A stretch of 34,400 nucleotides of DNA from Flavobacterium caseinilyticum (GCF_004349085.1 NZ_SMFM01000014.1:591-34990), one strand, 5' to 3'. Positions 1 to 9,054 are shown, counted from the first letter of the stretch. Notes: a model not told the origin generated them from the sequence alone. A program made the numbers and translations.

Positions 1-474
1 AATGTTCAGGACATCACTGCACCTGTAATCGCTGCCTTACCAGCTCCATCCACTATCAATTGTCCGGCACTGCCTGCCTTTGCGCAAGCTACTGCCACTG
101 ACACTTGTGATGCATCGGTAACATTGACTTTCAATGATGTGAAAACACCACGCAACTGTGCCGGAAACTACAGTGTAACTAGAACATGGACTGCTACAGA
201 TGATTGTGGAAACTTCTCCACCGCTACGCAAACCATTAATGTTCAGGACATCACTGCACCTGTAATCGCTGCCTTACCAGCTCCATCCACTATCAATTGT
301 CCGGCACTGCCTGCCTTTGCGCAAGCTACTGCCACTGACACTTGTGATGCATCGGTAACGTTGACTTTCAATGATGTGAAAACACCAGGCAACTGTGCCG
401 GAAACTACAGTGTAACTAGAACATGGACTGCTACAGATGATTGTGGAAACTTCTCCAACGCTACGCAAACCATC
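1..474 (+). repeat. Two tandem 237-bp units encoding 79-aa modules
   Basis: The unit beginning AATGTTCAGGACATCACTGC occurs at 1 and 238, and its start recurs at 475 before the sequence diverges. By eye the first two units differ at only about four of 237 positions (near 123/360, 152/389, 221/458 and 237/474). The period is a multiple of three, so whole units can be gained or lost in frame. The array probably continues to the left of the window. Confidence 0.95.
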
Positions 475-1566
475 AATGTTCAGGACATCACTGCACCGGT
501 AATTACGCCTCTAACAAATAAAAACCAAACTTGTGAGACAACACCAATTTTTGATACGCCAACCGCGTCAGATACCTGCGACAGTTCTGTAGATTTGACA
601 TTTGTCGACACTCAAAATAGAGAAGTGTACACTAGAACTTGGACGGCTACGGATGATTGCGGAAATACTGCTACGGCTTCGCAAACTGTTACAATAGCAC
701 TTTGTGGCCATCTATTCCCAACAGGAACTACTTGTTGCAGTTACAAAAATGATTCTGCTAAACCATTTGTAAATGTTTGTTATACCGTTGGTAAGGGAAA
801 AACAGGAGGTACTGTAAGTAATGCCACTCCTGGGGTATTCTTTTATTATGCTAAAATTAAAGCTCCTAGTAATAGTTTTTGCATAAATATACTACAGGAA
901 AGTCCATGTTCTGTTAATGGTAAATTGGGCTATTTTGCAGTTCAAAAAGACCAGATTATTTTATGGGATCCTAATTGTAACAAAGTGGTTAATGCGACTG
1001 TTTCAAGTGTCTCCACAGATGGGAATGTACAAATTTGTGTAACTGATGCTACCCCTGACGCAGAGTATGTGTTATCTGTTAAGTATGACACTAGATCTAT
1101 CGTGGGTAAACCAGCCTCTGGAATCTGTCAATACACTTTTACAAGTTACATTGAAAATGGAGATATAGATAAATATGTGAACGGAAGCGAAGGTTCGATA
1201 AATGTGGTAGATTCTAAAAACTGTCAGACAGGCAGTGCATCTTCCGGAACTTGTTCTGGTCCAAATGCAAAAGAACCTTCTGCTCCAATCGATGCGAAAA
1301 TTGAAACTACAGGTTTCGATGCTTATCCGGTTCCTTTCAGAGATCAGCTTACAATCCAATATAAATTTGATTACAAATCTGATGTGAAAATCGAGGTATT
1401 CAATGCACAAGGAATGTTAGTGCTTTCTAAAACGGATTCTGATAGTTATTTAAATAAAGAAGTAACACTGGATCTTAAAGGAAGCAGAAGACAGGAACAA
1501 GTGTATGTAGTGAAAGTAACTACTAACCAAGGAACATTTACTAAAAAAGTAATGTCTTCCAAATAA
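1..1566 (+). CDS. Secreted repeat adhesin with T9SS type A sorting domain (5' end outside window)
   Basis: The reading frame is open from base 1, so only the C-terminal 521 residues are visible and the true start lies to the left. The visible part begins with two nearly identical 79-residue Cys-containing beta-sandwich repeats (landmarks ITAPVI, TDTCDASVTLTF, RTWTATDDCGN) and a third, diverged one ending near residue 235. A non-repetitive Cys-rich region follows. The last ~80 residues (from GFDAYPVPF, then VFNAQGMLV, ending VTTNQGTFTKKVMSSK) match the Por-secretion C-terminal (type A) sorting domain, which directs export by the type IX system and attachment at the cell surface. The repeats resemble HYR/Ig-like modules of flavobacterial surface adhesins. 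A surface or secreted adhesin role is inferred; the ligand is unknown. A strong terminator follows. Confidence 0.88.
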   Translation, partial: NVQDITAPVIAALPAPSTINCPALPAFAQATATDTCDASVTLTFNDVKTPRNCAGNYSVTRTWTATDDCGNFSTATQTINVQDITAPVIAALPAPSTINCPALPAFAQATATDTCDASVTLTFNDVKTPGNCAGNYSVTRTWTATDDCGNFSNATQTINVQDITAPVITPLTNKNQTCETTPIFDTPTASDTCDSSVDLTFVDTQNREVYTRTWTATDDCGNTATASQTVTIALCGHLFPTGTTCCSYKNDSAKPFVNVCYTVGKGKTGGTVSNATPGVFFYYAKIKAPSNSFCINILQESPCSVNGKLGYFAVQKDQIILWDPNCNKVVNATVSSVSTDGNVQICVTDATPDAEYVLSVKYDTRSIVGKPASGICQYTFTSYIENGDIDKYVNGSEGSINVVDSKNCQTGSASSGTCSGPNAKEPSAPIDAKIETTGFDAYPVPFRDQLTIQYKFDYKSDVKIEVFNAQGMLVLSKTDSDSYLNKEVTLDLKGSRRQEQVYVVKVTTNQGTFTKKVMSSK

Positions 1567-1589
1567 TTAAAAGAAAATTAATTTTAACT

Positions 1590-1622
1590 AAAAAGCATCC
1601 GTTTTCGCGGATGCTTTTTTAT
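1590..1622 (+). terminator. Intrinsic terminator after the adhesin gene
   Basis: The stem GCATCCG / CGGATGC closes on a short T-rich loop and is flanked by an A-run on the left and T6 on the right. It begins about 25 bases after the adhesin stop codon. The A-run may let it also work for the convergent DUF1543 gene. Confidence 0.85.
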
Positions 1623-1635
1623 TTTGGCCTGCCCA

Positions 1636-2208
1636 TCAATCGGTTATTTTATTTAATTTCAAATACCCAATATGCAATTCATCTTCTTTTAAATCAATGT
1701 CAGATTTGGTAATTTTTAAGGAGTACTGTTCTTTAATTGGCGAAGGCAATATATCAGCTACATTATAGATATCGTCCACATCAATCCCGTATTTGTCGTC
1801 GATATGCGAAGGGGCACCTTTGAAGCCGCAATGTTTGTAGAAAGTGGATCTTCTGGCTTTTTTGGAAGCCAATCCCATACTTTCCGCAATAGTAAGGATT
1901 TTGTAATGGTATTCTTCAAATTCATTTTCTTTATAGCCGCCCAAGTTGATGAAGAATAAATGATCCGAAACTGAATTTACGACTGAATCTTTTGCAATAA
2001 TTTCAATTGAAAAATTTTCTACAACGCAAACTTCTCTCCATGCATCAATATGAATTCGTCCTTTGGCTTCAGGCCAAAAAGCTTTCATCTGGGGGATCAA
2101 ATTTTTTAAGGAATTTCCAATCCCAAAAAAAATATCGTGCTGCTCTGTAAGCCTGCCTTTCGGTATGCAGCCTAACATTATCATATAGAGTTTTAGTCTT
2201 TTTTCCAT
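1636..2208 (-). CDS. DUF1543 domain-containing protein
   Basis: This 190-residue protein shows the DUF1543 signature: a short N-terminal strand (LKLYMIMLGCIPKGR), then TEQHDIFFGIG, a KAFWPEAKGRIHIDAW segment and the REV motif. The function of the family is not established; it is small, soluble and common in Bacteroidota and Proteobacteria. The frame is open up to 2280, but the extra 24 residues are hydrophobic and unlike the family. The Met at 2208 places the conserved domain right at the N-terminus, so I chose that start; a Met eight residues later is also possible. The gene converges on the adhesin gene and diverges from the lipoprotein gene at 2296. Confidence 0.82.
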   Translation of the reverse strand: MEKRLKLYMIMLGCIPKGRLTEQHDIFFGIGNSLKNLIPQMKAFWPEAKGRIHIDAWREVCVVENFSIEIIAKDSVVNSVSDHLFFINLGGYKENEFEEYHYKILTIAESMGLASKKARRSTFYKHCGFKGAPSHIDDKYGIDVDDIYNVADILPSPIKEQYSLKITKSDIDLKEDELHIGYLKLNKITD

Positions 2209-2295
2209 TATCAAAACTACAATAATTTTTAAAATTAAACTTTGGCACAATTCGTGAACGTAAAAAGTAAAATTAACCATTAAATATTTAAAATC

Positions 2296-2793
2296 ATGAA
2301 AAAAATAATTACATTTTTTGCCATTGTGGGATTATTTACCTTACAAAGTTGCAGTACAAACGACGATGGACCCTATGTCGATAATGACACGATTAGCGAA
2401 GTTTTTGAAGTAACCACTTCATTTAATTCAAATAATAACTTTTCTTCATTGGTCACTTTTAATCCGCCGATTTTTGCATCGGATGTCGTATTAGTGTATC
2501 ACTTATATGATATTGTAAACGGTCAAGATATTTGGAGATTGATGCCTCAAACGTATTACTTAAGTGACGGAAGAGCGTTAGACTTTAATTTTGATTTTTC
2601 AAAGTTGAGCGTTAATCTTTTTCTTGATGCTAACAGTTTGGCAACAATACCGTCAAGCTGGACGCAAAATCAAACCTTTAGGATTGTTATTATCCCGGCT
2701 AATTTTTCAACAGCGGTAAATAAAAATAATATAGATGCGGTTATGTCAGCATTGAAAGTTAACGATACCGACATTCAAAAGATTAAGTTGTAA
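2296..2793 (+). CDS. Small putative lipoprotein, unknown function
   Basis: The 165-residue product starts MKKIITFFAIVGLFTLQSC, a lipoprotein signal peptide with the lipobox Cys at residue 19, followed by an acidic spacer (STNDDGPYVDND) typical of Bacteroidota surface lipoproteins. The mature part has alternating hydrophobic segments that suggest a beta-rich domain, but I recognise no family. It has its own terminator 3' and stands alone, divergent from the DUF1543 gene, so context gives no role. Confidence 0.8.
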   Translation: MKKIITFFAIVGLFTLQSCSTNDDGPYVDNDTISEVFEVTTSFNSNNNFSSLVTFNPPIFASDVVLVYHLYDIVNGQDIWRLMPQTYYLSDGRALDFNFDFSKLSVNLFLDANSLATIPSSWTQNQTFRIVIIPANFSTAVNKNNIDAVMSALKVNDTDIQKIKL

Positions 2794-2810
2794 TCTGTCG
2801 TTTGTAGAAT

Positions 2811-2843
2811 TAAAAAAAGGAAATCAATTGATTTCCTTTTTTT
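2811..2843. terminator. Bidirectional intrinsic terminator
   Basis: A perfect palindrome, AAAGGAAATC / GATTTCCTTT around AATT, is flanked by A-runs and T-runs. It sits between the convergent lipoprotein gene and terC-like gene and can serve both. Confidence 0.88.
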
Positions 2844-2864
2844 ATGCGTTGTATTTTCTGCTGT

Positions 2865-3812
2865 TTAACTAAACTCTTTGCTATTCTTTCGCAGTGACAC
2901 AGCAATTCCTGTAATAAGCGCAACCGCTATAAACGCAAGCGATACCCATTCTGGCAATTTGATATAATCATGAAGCAGCATTTTAAGACCTACAAAAGTT
3001 AAAATGGCAATCAGGCTATATTCCAAATAGCTGAATTTTGCTAACATATTGGCCAAGAAAAAATACATGGATCGCAAACCTAAAATGGCAAATATATTGG
3101 AACTAAAAACTAAAAATGGATCATTTGTAATGGCTAGAATTGCGGGAACGCTGTCAATAGCAAAAACCACATCCATTACTTCAATAACCACAAGAGCTAC
3201 AAAAAGGGGTGTAGCGGCGGTGATGTGTCTTCTTTTTACAAAGAAATGTTCCTCATCAATATGATTGGAGATTGGTATTATTTTTCGAAGTGTTTTATAA
3301 ACAAATGATTTTTTGGGTTGAAATTGCTCATCCTCTCCGCTAAACAGCATTTTCATGGCGGTGTAAATCAGGAATGTACCAAAAATATAGGTCATCCATG
3401 TGAATTTATTGATTAACATCACACCAAAAAATATCATTAAACCTCTAAATACAATAGCTCCCAGTATTCCCCAAAATAATACACGGTGTTGGTATTTCTG
3501 TGGAATTTTAAAAGCAGCAAAGATGATTGCAATGACAAATATATTATCAATACTTAACGATAATTCAATTAAATAACCCGTAATGAATTTTATTGCAGCG
3601 GTTCCTGGCTTTAATTGATCAGGATTGGGTAAATAATCTGTGGTGTAAAGCCAATAGACTATTCCGGAAAACATAAAAGATAGTGTAACCCAGATTGCGG
3701 TCCATTTACCGGCTTCCTTAGAAGTTATTATGTGCGGCGTTTTATTAAAAACTCCTAAATCAAGCGCTAAAAAAATGAAAACAGCTGTTAAAAAAGAGAT
3801 CCAGACAATCAT
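2865..3812 (-). CDS. TerC/Alx-family integral membrane protein
   Basis: This 315-residue protein has about nine predicted membrane segments. It carries the TerC hallmarks: an acidic residue in the first segment (LALDLGVFNK), the central ELSLSIDNIFVIAIIF motif, and the C-terminal AIDSVPAILAITNDPFLVFSSN motif. The conserved Asp residues within membrane segments are those thought to handle metal ions in the family (Mn2+ export for Alx-type members; the name comes from tellurite resistance). No tellurite operon surrounds it, so a metal-ion homeostasis role is the likelier reading. The start at 3812 puts the first membrane segment at the N-terminus. I saw no clear yybP-ykoY (Mn) riboswitch in the upstream 288 bases. 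Confidence 0.9.
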   Translation of the reverse strand: MIVWISFLTAVFIFLALDLGVFNKTPHIITSKEAGKWTAIWVTLSFMFSGIVYWLYTTDYLPNPDQLKPGTAAIKFITGYLIELSLSIDNIFVIAIIFAAFKIPQKYQHRVLFWGILGAIVFRGLMIFFGVMLINKFTWMTYIFGTFLIYTAMKMLFSGEDEQFQPKKSFVYKTLRKIIPISNHIDEEHFFVKRRHITAATPLFVALVVIEVMDVVFAIDSVPAILAITNDPFLVFSSNIFAILGLRSMYFFLANMLAKFSYLEYSLIAILTFVGLKMLLHDYIKLPEWVSLAFIAVALITGIAVSLRKNSKEFS

Positions 3813-4029
3813 AGAATATGATATTTATATTTTGTGTAAAGATACTTTTTGATTCTTGAACTTACAGCACTATTTATTTAAAGTTTTTTGCAAAGTCAGT
3901 GTTTAATTTTTTGACTGGAGCAGCAGTAAAAAAAATAGCGCAAATCCAATAATTATTTTGCTTCTGGTAATATATTTTGTGATAATTTGAGGAAATTCAA
4001 ATAATTACCCATAAAAAATACGGGTATAG

Positions 4030-4060
4030 TTTTGTAAAAGTAATATTTGAATTATATTTG
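4030..4060 (+). promoter_or_regulatory. Bacteroidota-type promoter of glnN
   Basis: TTTG at 4031-4034 and TATATTTG at 4053-4060 are 18 bases apart, fitting the Bacteroidota sigma-A consensus (TTTG, then TAnnTTTG). The -7 box ends 41 bases before the glnN start codon. Confidence 0.62.
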
Positions 4061-4101
4061 CAACGAAATAATAGGGGTCTAATTAAATAAAAACAATTTA
4101 T

Positions 4102-6291
4102 ATGTCAACATTACGTTTTCAAGCTTTGAGAGAAGCATCGACTAGAAAGCCAGTTAAATTTGAAGAATCGGATAGGAAATCAACTATTTTTGGTTCAAAT
4201 GTATTTAATGATAAAGCAATGAAGCAATATTTGACTTCAGATGCTTTCAAAGGAGTTCAAGGTGCTGTTCAGCATGGAACTAAAATAGATAGAAAATTAG
4301 CTGATTATATTGCCATGGGTATGAAAGAGTGGGCCTTGTCAAAAGGAGTGACTCATTATACGCACTGGTTTCAACCCCTTACAGGATCTACTGCTGAAAA
4401 GCATGATGCTTTTTTTGAAACATCTTACGACGGAAGTGATCCGGTAGAAAAATTTGGCGGAGCACAATTAGTACAACAAGAACCGGATGCTTCAAGTTTT
4501 CCGAATGGTGGAATTAGAAATACATTTGAAGCAAGAGGATATACAGCTTGGGATCCAACATCTCCGGCATTCATTTTTGGAACTACATTATGTATTCCTA
4601 CGGTTTTTATTTCGTACACCGGAGAAGCTTTAGATTATAAAACACCTTTATTGCGTGCTCTGATGGTAATGGACGAAGCCGCTACCGAGGTATGTAAATA
4701 TTTTGATAAAAATGTAAAAAAGGTTACGGCAACTTTAGGATGGGAGCAAGAGTATTTCTTAGTGGACAGAGCATTGGCAAATTCGCGTCCTGATCTTATG
4801 ATGACCGGAAGAACTTTATTGGGTCATACTTCTGCAAAAGGACAACAATTGGACGACCATTATTTTGGTTCTATTCCAACTCGTGCTTTGACCTATATGA
4901 GAGATTTAGAGCAAGAATGTATGTTGCTAGGAATTCCTGTAAAAACGCGTCATAACGAAGTGGCTCCAAACCAGTTTGAATTGGCACCTATATTTGAAGA
5001 AACAAATCTTGCCGTAGATCACAACTGTTTGCTGATGGATGTGATGGAAAAAGTGGCCGAGAGACATGATTTGAAAGTGTTGTTTCACGAAAAACCGTTC
5101 AAAGGCGTTAATGGTTCAGGGAAGCACAACAACTGGTCATTAGCTACTGATACTGGAGTAAACTTGTTAAGTCCAAGTAAAACGCCAATGAGTAATTTGC
5201 AGTTTTTGACTTTCTTTATAAATACTATCAAAGCGGTAAATGATAACGAATCCTTGTTGAGAGCAGCCATTGCTTCTGCCAGTAATGATCATAGATTAGG
5301 CGCTAATGAAGCACCACCGGCAATTATATCAGTGTTTATTGGAGAACAATTAACTAAAGTTTTAGCTGAATTAGAAGGCGTAACTGCGGGAAAATTATCT
5401 CCGGAAGAAAAAACCGATTTAAAACTAAATGTTGTAGGGAAAATTCCAGATGTTCTGTTGGATAATACGGATAGAAACAGAACCTCTCCATTTGCTTTTA
5501 CAGGAAATAAATTTGAGTTCAGAGCGGTAGGTTCTACTGCAAACTGTTCGAATGCGATGACTACTTTGAATGCCATAGTAGCAAAGCAACTGAGAGATTT
5601 TAAAGTTGAAGTGGATGCTTTGATCGAATCCAAAGACATGAAGAAAGACGATGCTATTTTCAATGTTTTAAGAGAATATATCAAACAATCTAAAAAAATC
5701 CTTTTTGAAGGAGATGGCTACAGCGAAGAATGGGAAGCAGAAGCTGCAAAGAGAGGTTTAAGTAATTTTAAAACTACTCCTGAAGCATTAAAAGCAAGAA
5801 TTTCTAAACAATCTTTGGATTTGTTTTCGGAGCTGAACATCATGAACCATATTGAAGTGGAAGCACGCTACGAAATTGAATTGGAAGAGTACACTAAGAA
5901 AATCCAGATTGAAGGCCGAGTTTTAGGTGACATTTCTAAAAATCACGTGATACCTACAGCAATCCGTTACCAAAACACTTTGATTACAAATGTAAAAGGA
6001 CTAAAAGATATTTTTGGAGATGATTTTGAAACAATCGCTAAGGAGCAAATTATCCTAATCAAAGAAATTTCAGGACATATTGAAGGCATCAATTCTAAAG
6101 TGCAAGAGATGACTAATGAAAGAAAGATAGCAAACAATTTGACTGATGCTCAAGAAATGGCAGAAGCTTATTGCCATAAAGTAAAACCATATTTTGAAAT
6201 CATCAGAAATCACTGTGATAAATTAGAGTTGTTGGTTGACAATGAAATTTGGACTTTGACGAAATACAGAGAATTACTGTTTACAAAATAG
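4102..6291 (+). CDS. glnN: Type III glutamine synthetase (GSIII)
   Basis: The 729-residue product is the right size for GSIII, far larger than GSI or GSII, and makes glutamine from glutamate and ammonia with ATP. Recognisable family blocks are the N-terminal FGSNVFND region, THWFQPLTGSTAEKHDAF near residue 90, TLGWEQEYFLVD (metal-binding Glu residues), the RHNEVAPNQFELAPIFEE block, FHEKPFKGVNGSGKHNNWS (active-site His/Gly region), and NRTSPFAFTGNKFEFRAVGS. In Bacteroidota GSIII is usually a main ammonium-assimilation enzyme and forms a dodecamer of two stacked hexamers. It is transcribed alone, with its own promoter and terminator. No PII or ammonium-transporter gene lies next to it. Confidence 0.97.
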   Translation: MSTLRFQALREASTRKPVKFEESDRKSTIFGSNVFNDKAMKQYLTSDAFKGVQGAVQHGTKIDRKLADYIAMGMKEWALSKGVTHYTHWFQPLTGSTAEKHDAFFETSYDGSDPVEKFGGAQLVQQEPDASSFPNGGIRNTFEARGYTAWDPTSPAFIFGTTLCIPTVFISYTGEALDYKTPLLRALMVMDEAATEVCKYFDKNVKKVTATLGWEQEYFLVDRALANSRPDLMMTGRTLLGHTSAKGQQLDDHYFGSIPTRALTYMRDLEQECMLLGIPVKTRHNEVAPNQFELAPIFEETNLAVDHNCLLMDVMEKVAERHDLKVLFHEKPFKGVNGSGKHNNWSLATDTGVNLLSPSKTPMSNLQFLTFFINTIKAVNDNESLLRAAIASASNDHRLGANEAPPAIISVFIGEQLTKVLAELEGVTAGKLSPEEKTDLKLNVVGKIPDVLLDNTDRNRTSPFAFTGNKFEFRAVGSTANCSNAMTTLNAIVAKQLRDFKVEVDALIESKDMKKDDAIFNVLREYIKQSKKILFEGDGYSEEWEAEAAKRGLSNFKTTPEALKARISKQSLDLFSELNIMNHIEVEARYEIELEEYTKKIQIEGRVLGDISKNHVIPTAIRYQNTLITNVKGLKDIFGDDFETIAKEQIILIKEISGHIEGINSKVQEMTNERKIANNLTDAQEMAEAYCHKVKPYFEIIRNHCDKLELLVDNEIWTLTKYRELLFTK

Positions 6292-6314
6292 GTTGTAAAA
6301 CCAAATGAATTTCA

Positions 6315-6350
6315 AACCCGACAGGCGTCGCAACCTGTCGGGTTTTTTTT
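6315..6350 (+). terminator. Strong intrinsic terminator after glnN
   Basis: A 12-bp GC-rich stem, AAACCCGACAGG / CCTGTCGGGTTT, with an 8-base loop is followed by a run of eight T, 25 bases after the glnN stop codon. Confidence 0.95.
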
Positions 6351-6404
6351 ATGTGATTATATTTATTTTTTCGTTATTTTGCAACTGCTATTTAGTTGTT
6401 TTCG

Positions 6405-7256
6405 ATGAAGATAAAATTCCTTTTTATATTCTTTTTTTATATCCTGGGTGTGTCCGCTCAAGATAAATTAGTATTGTTTTTTGACTTTAATCAGGATTTT
6501 ATCAATCAAAAATCAAAAATGGAATTCAATACATGGTTGGAAAAGTCAAAAGACAAAGAAATTTTTAAAATCATCGGGTATTGCGACAGTGTTGATTCCA
6601 ATAGCTACAACGATGAATTGTCTTTGCGCAGAGCAAATAATGTGTTGACTCTTTTAGAACTTAATAAGGTTCAGATAAGTGAAAAATGTGAGTTAACCGG
6701 CTTAGGAGAAGATTTTCAGCAATCGAAAAATCGAAGTGAGAACCGAAAAGTGGTCCTATATTATCAATTAAAGGCTTTGCAAAATCCCTCCAGTCAAAAA
6801 AAATCCGACAAAGAAAAAATTGTTGAAACTGCTCAGGACAAAAATGCAGTAACTAATGCACCAGAAAATCAGAGTGCGTTTATTGAAAAGATAAATAATG
6901 CGAAAGTTGGTGATTTAATCCAGCTTGAAAATTTAAATTTTTATTTGAATTCCGAAAAAATAATGGCGGAGTCGCAATCAATTCTTTCAGATCTGCTGCA
7001 GGTTCTGCGAATGAATCCGAGATTAAAAATTAATATTCATGGTCATATTTGCTGCAATAACAACCCAAACGATGTACGACTTTCCTACAGAAGATCAAAA
7101 TTTGTATTTGATTATTTAATCAGAAATGGGATCTCGACTTCCAGGCTGGGACACAGAGGATTTGGCAGTAACAGACCAATTTACAAATTGCCGGAAAAAA
7201 ATGAAGCCGAGCGAATTGCCAACAGGAGAGTAGAGATTCTTGTCTTGAAAAAATAG
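6405..7256 (+). CDS. Exported protein with two OmpA-like domains
   Basis: A Sec signal peptide (MKIKFLFIFFFYILGVSAQ, cleaved before Gln) is followed by two OmpA-type peptidoglycan-binding units. The first, about residues 20-108, is diverged but keeps the pattern (LVLFFDFN, IIGYCDSVDSN, LSLRRANNVL, RSENRKVVLYY). The second, about residues 165-282, is canonical (NFYLNSEKIM, INIHGHICCNNN, LSYRRSKFVFDYL, GFGSNRPIY, ANRRVEILV). A charged low-complexity linker joins them. The product is 283 residues. The upstream TTG at 6396 would also read in frame, but the ATG at 6405 starts the signal peptide cleanly. The likely role is periplasmic or outer-membrane anchoring to peptidoglycan. It lies upstream of purM on the same strand, probably as a separate unit. 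Confidence 0.85.
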   Translation: MKIKFLFIFFFYILGVSAQDKLVLFFDFNQDFINQKSKMEFNTWLEKSKDKEIFKIIGYCDSVDSNSYNDELSLRRANNVLTLLELNKVQISEKCELTGLGEDFQQSKNRSENRKVVLYYQLKALQNPSSQKKSDKEKIVETAQDKNAVTNAPENQSAFIEKINNAKVGDLIQLENLNFYLNSEKIMAESQSILSDLLQVLRMNPRLKINIHGHICCNNNPNDVRLSYRRSKFVFDYLIRNGISTSRLGHRGFGSNRPIYKLPEKNEAERIANRRVEILVLKK

Positions 7257-7302
7257 TATAATAAATCCTAAATCCTACTTCTGAATTCCTAAATCAAATT
7301 AG

Positions 7303-7310
7303 TATCTTTG
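7303..7310 (+). promoter_or_regulatory. Probable -7 box of purM promoter
   Basis: TATCTTTG matches the Bacteroidota TAnnTTTG box and lies 44 bases before the purM start. No convincing -33 TTTG is visible, so this is a partial match. A small stem (CCTGC/GCAGG, 7322-7337) lies in the leader. Confidence 0.42.
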
Positions 7311-7354
7311 CCGCACAACTACCTGCCTAAAAGCAGGCTTCACAACTATACTAC

Positions 7355-8533
7355 ATGAGTTCAGATACGTCAAAAAGATATGCACTTCGAGGTGTTTCAG
7401 CATCCAAAGAAGATGTACATAATGCCATAAAAAATATTGATAAAGGATTATTTCCACAAGCTTTTTGCAAAATTGTCCCGGATTATTTAACCCAAGATGA
7501 TGATTATTGTCTGATTATGCATGCTGACGGAGCCGGAACTAAATCCTCTTTGGCCTACATGTATTGGAAAGAAACTGGCGACATTTCCGTTTGGAAAGGT
7601 ATTGCGCAAGATGCTTTAATCATGAATATTGACGATTTATTGTGCGTTGGAGCAACAGATAATATTCTGCTTTCGTCCACAATTGGAAGAAATAAAAATT
7701 TGATCACCGCCGAAGTAATTTCAGCAATTATCAACGGAACTGAAGAGCTGATTAAAGAACTGGATTCTTTTGGGGTAACCATACACTCAACTGGTGGTGA
7801 AACCGCAGATGTGGGTGATATAGTTCGAACTATAATCGTAGATTCAACCGTTACAGCCCGAATGAAACGTTCTAAAGTGATCGATAATGCTAATATCAAA
7901 GCTGGCGACGTAATTGTAGGATTGGCTTCTTTTGGTCAGGCCACTTACGAGAAAAGCTATAATGGCGGAATGGGAAGCAACGGATTAACATCAGCGCGCC
8001 ATGATGTATTCGGGAAGTATTTGGCTACCAAATATCCCGAGAGTTTTGATGCTGCAGTTCCTGAGGAATTAATCTATTCTGGGCAAGTAAAATTGACAGA
8101 TGCCGTTGAAAATTCACCAATCGATGCCGGACAATTAGTGCTGTCACCAACCAGAACCTATGCACCAATCATCAAGAAAATTTTAGACCAATATTCTTCT
8201 AATGAAATTCACGGAATGGTGCATTGCAGTGGAGGAGCGCAAACTAAAATTTTACATTTCGTAGAAAATTTACACATTATAAAAGACAATTTATTTCCAG
8301 TTCCGCCCTTGTTTCAGTTAATTCAAGAGCAATCTAAAACGGATTGGAAAGAAATGTACCAGGTTTTCAACTGTGGTCACCGTATGGAAATTTATGTTCC
8401 GGAAGCAGTTGCGCAAGACATTATAGCGATTTCAAAATCATTCAATGTTGATGCACAAATTGTAGGTAGAGTAGAAGCTGCCAATACTAAAAAACTGACT
8501 ATTACCAGTGAATACGGAACTTTTGAATACTAA
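7355..8533 (+). CDS. purM: Phosphoribosylformylglycinamidine cyclo-ligase (AIR synthetase)
   Basis: The 392-residue product has the PurM signature blocks: ADGAGTKSSLAY (nucleotide-binding GxGTK loop, about residue 58), IAQDALIMNIDDLLCVGA (Asp cluster for metal/ATP), HSTGGETADVGD (the GGETA motif) and GLASFGQ...GGMGSNGLTSARH. It catalyses ATP-dependent closure of FGAM to AIR, step five of purine synthesis. It is about 45 residues longer than E. coli PurM, which is usual for the Bacteroidota form sometimes labelled AIR synthase-related. No other pur gene is adjacent. A small conserved gene follows after 62 bases and may be co-transcribed. Confidence 0.93.
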   Translation: MSSDTSKRYALRGVSASKEDVHNAIKNIDKGLFPQAFCKIVPDYLTQDDDYCLIMHADGAGTKSSLAYMYWKETGDISVWKGIAQDALIMNIDDLLCVGATDNILLSSTIGRNKNLITAEVISAIINGTEELIKELDSFGVTIHSTGGETADVGDIVRTIIVDSTVTARMKRSKVIDNANIKAGDVIVGLASFGQATYEKSYNGGMGSNGLTSARHDVFGKYLATKYPESFDAAVPEELIYSGQVKLTDAVENSPIDAGQLVLSPTRTYAPIIKKILDQYSSNEIHGMVHCSGGAQTKILHFVENLHIIKDNLFPVPPLFQLIQEQSKTDWKEMYQVFNCGHRMEIYVPEAVAQDIIAISKSFNVDAQIVGRVEAANTKKLTITSEYGTFEY

Positions 8534-8595
8534 GAAGCTTTAATAGAAGCTCATTGTTCATTCTTTCAATTCTTTAATCTTTAAATTTTTTATCT

Positions 8596-8955
8596 ATGTA
8601 CGAATTGGTTTTTTGGAAATATCTTGAGGGAATTTATCTCAACCATCACTTAGTTTATGAAGCGATTATTGAAGAGCAAGCCGAAATTGAAGGTCTGGAA
8701 GAACTTCCGGTTCAAGTGATCTTGAACAGAATTGCTTCCGTTTTCTCCAAATGGGAAAAAGTAGATGAGAATAGTTGGAAAAATAACAATGGAGTGGGTG
8801 CTTTTCATATCAGAACGACACCACAAAGTATAAAAATTGATTGTTATGGCACTGAAGGAAAAACAATGGATACTTTAGTGAATGTAATGGAAGAGTTCAA
8901 ATGTCCGCTCTATGATCCGCAAGTTCCGGAACGTCATGACGAAATGAATGAATAA
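8596..8955 (+). CDS. Small conserved protein downstream of purM, unknown function
   Basis: This 119-residue soluble protein has no signal peptide or membrane segment and is strongly acidic. It starts MYELVFWKY and has a helical N-terminal half (EAIIEEQAEIEGL) and a strand-rich middle (GAFHIRTTPQSIKIDCYG), ending in a charged tail. I do not recognise the family. It sits 62 bases after purM on the same strand with a shared downstream hairpin, so co-transcription is likely; any link to purine synthesis is inference from position only. Confidence 0.72.
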   Translation: MYELVFWKYLEGIYLNHHLVYEAIIEEQAEIEGLEELPVQVILNRIASVFSKWEKVDENSWKNNNGVGAFHIRTTPQSIKIDCYGTEGKTMDTLVNVMEEFKCPLYDPQVPERHDEMNE

Positions 8956-9018
8956 AATTTTCAGGAGCTTATCCAGCACTCCGTTACAATACTCCCTTAA
9001 AAAAAATATTTTTCTAAA

Positions 9019-9054
9019 TCCTGAAAGGAGCTTCCGTTGGTCGCTCTTTCAGGA
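9019..9054. terminator. Hairpin between convergent purM unit and M16 protease gene
   Basis: The 9-bp stem TCCTGAAAG / CTTTCAGGA is extended by AGC/GCT inside. T-rich or A-rich tracts lie within about 15 bases on both sides, so it could terminate either convergent gene. The T-tract is not directly adjacent to the stem. Confidence 0.6.

Noticed and set aside
37..468. Two minus-strand 64-residue frames repeated 237 bases apart
   Set aside because: They are antisense shadows of the tandem adhesin repeat.
3813..4029. Possible manganese (yybP-ykoY) riboswitch upstream of the TerC-family gene
   Set aside because: No conserved junction sequence or paired helices could be found in the leader.
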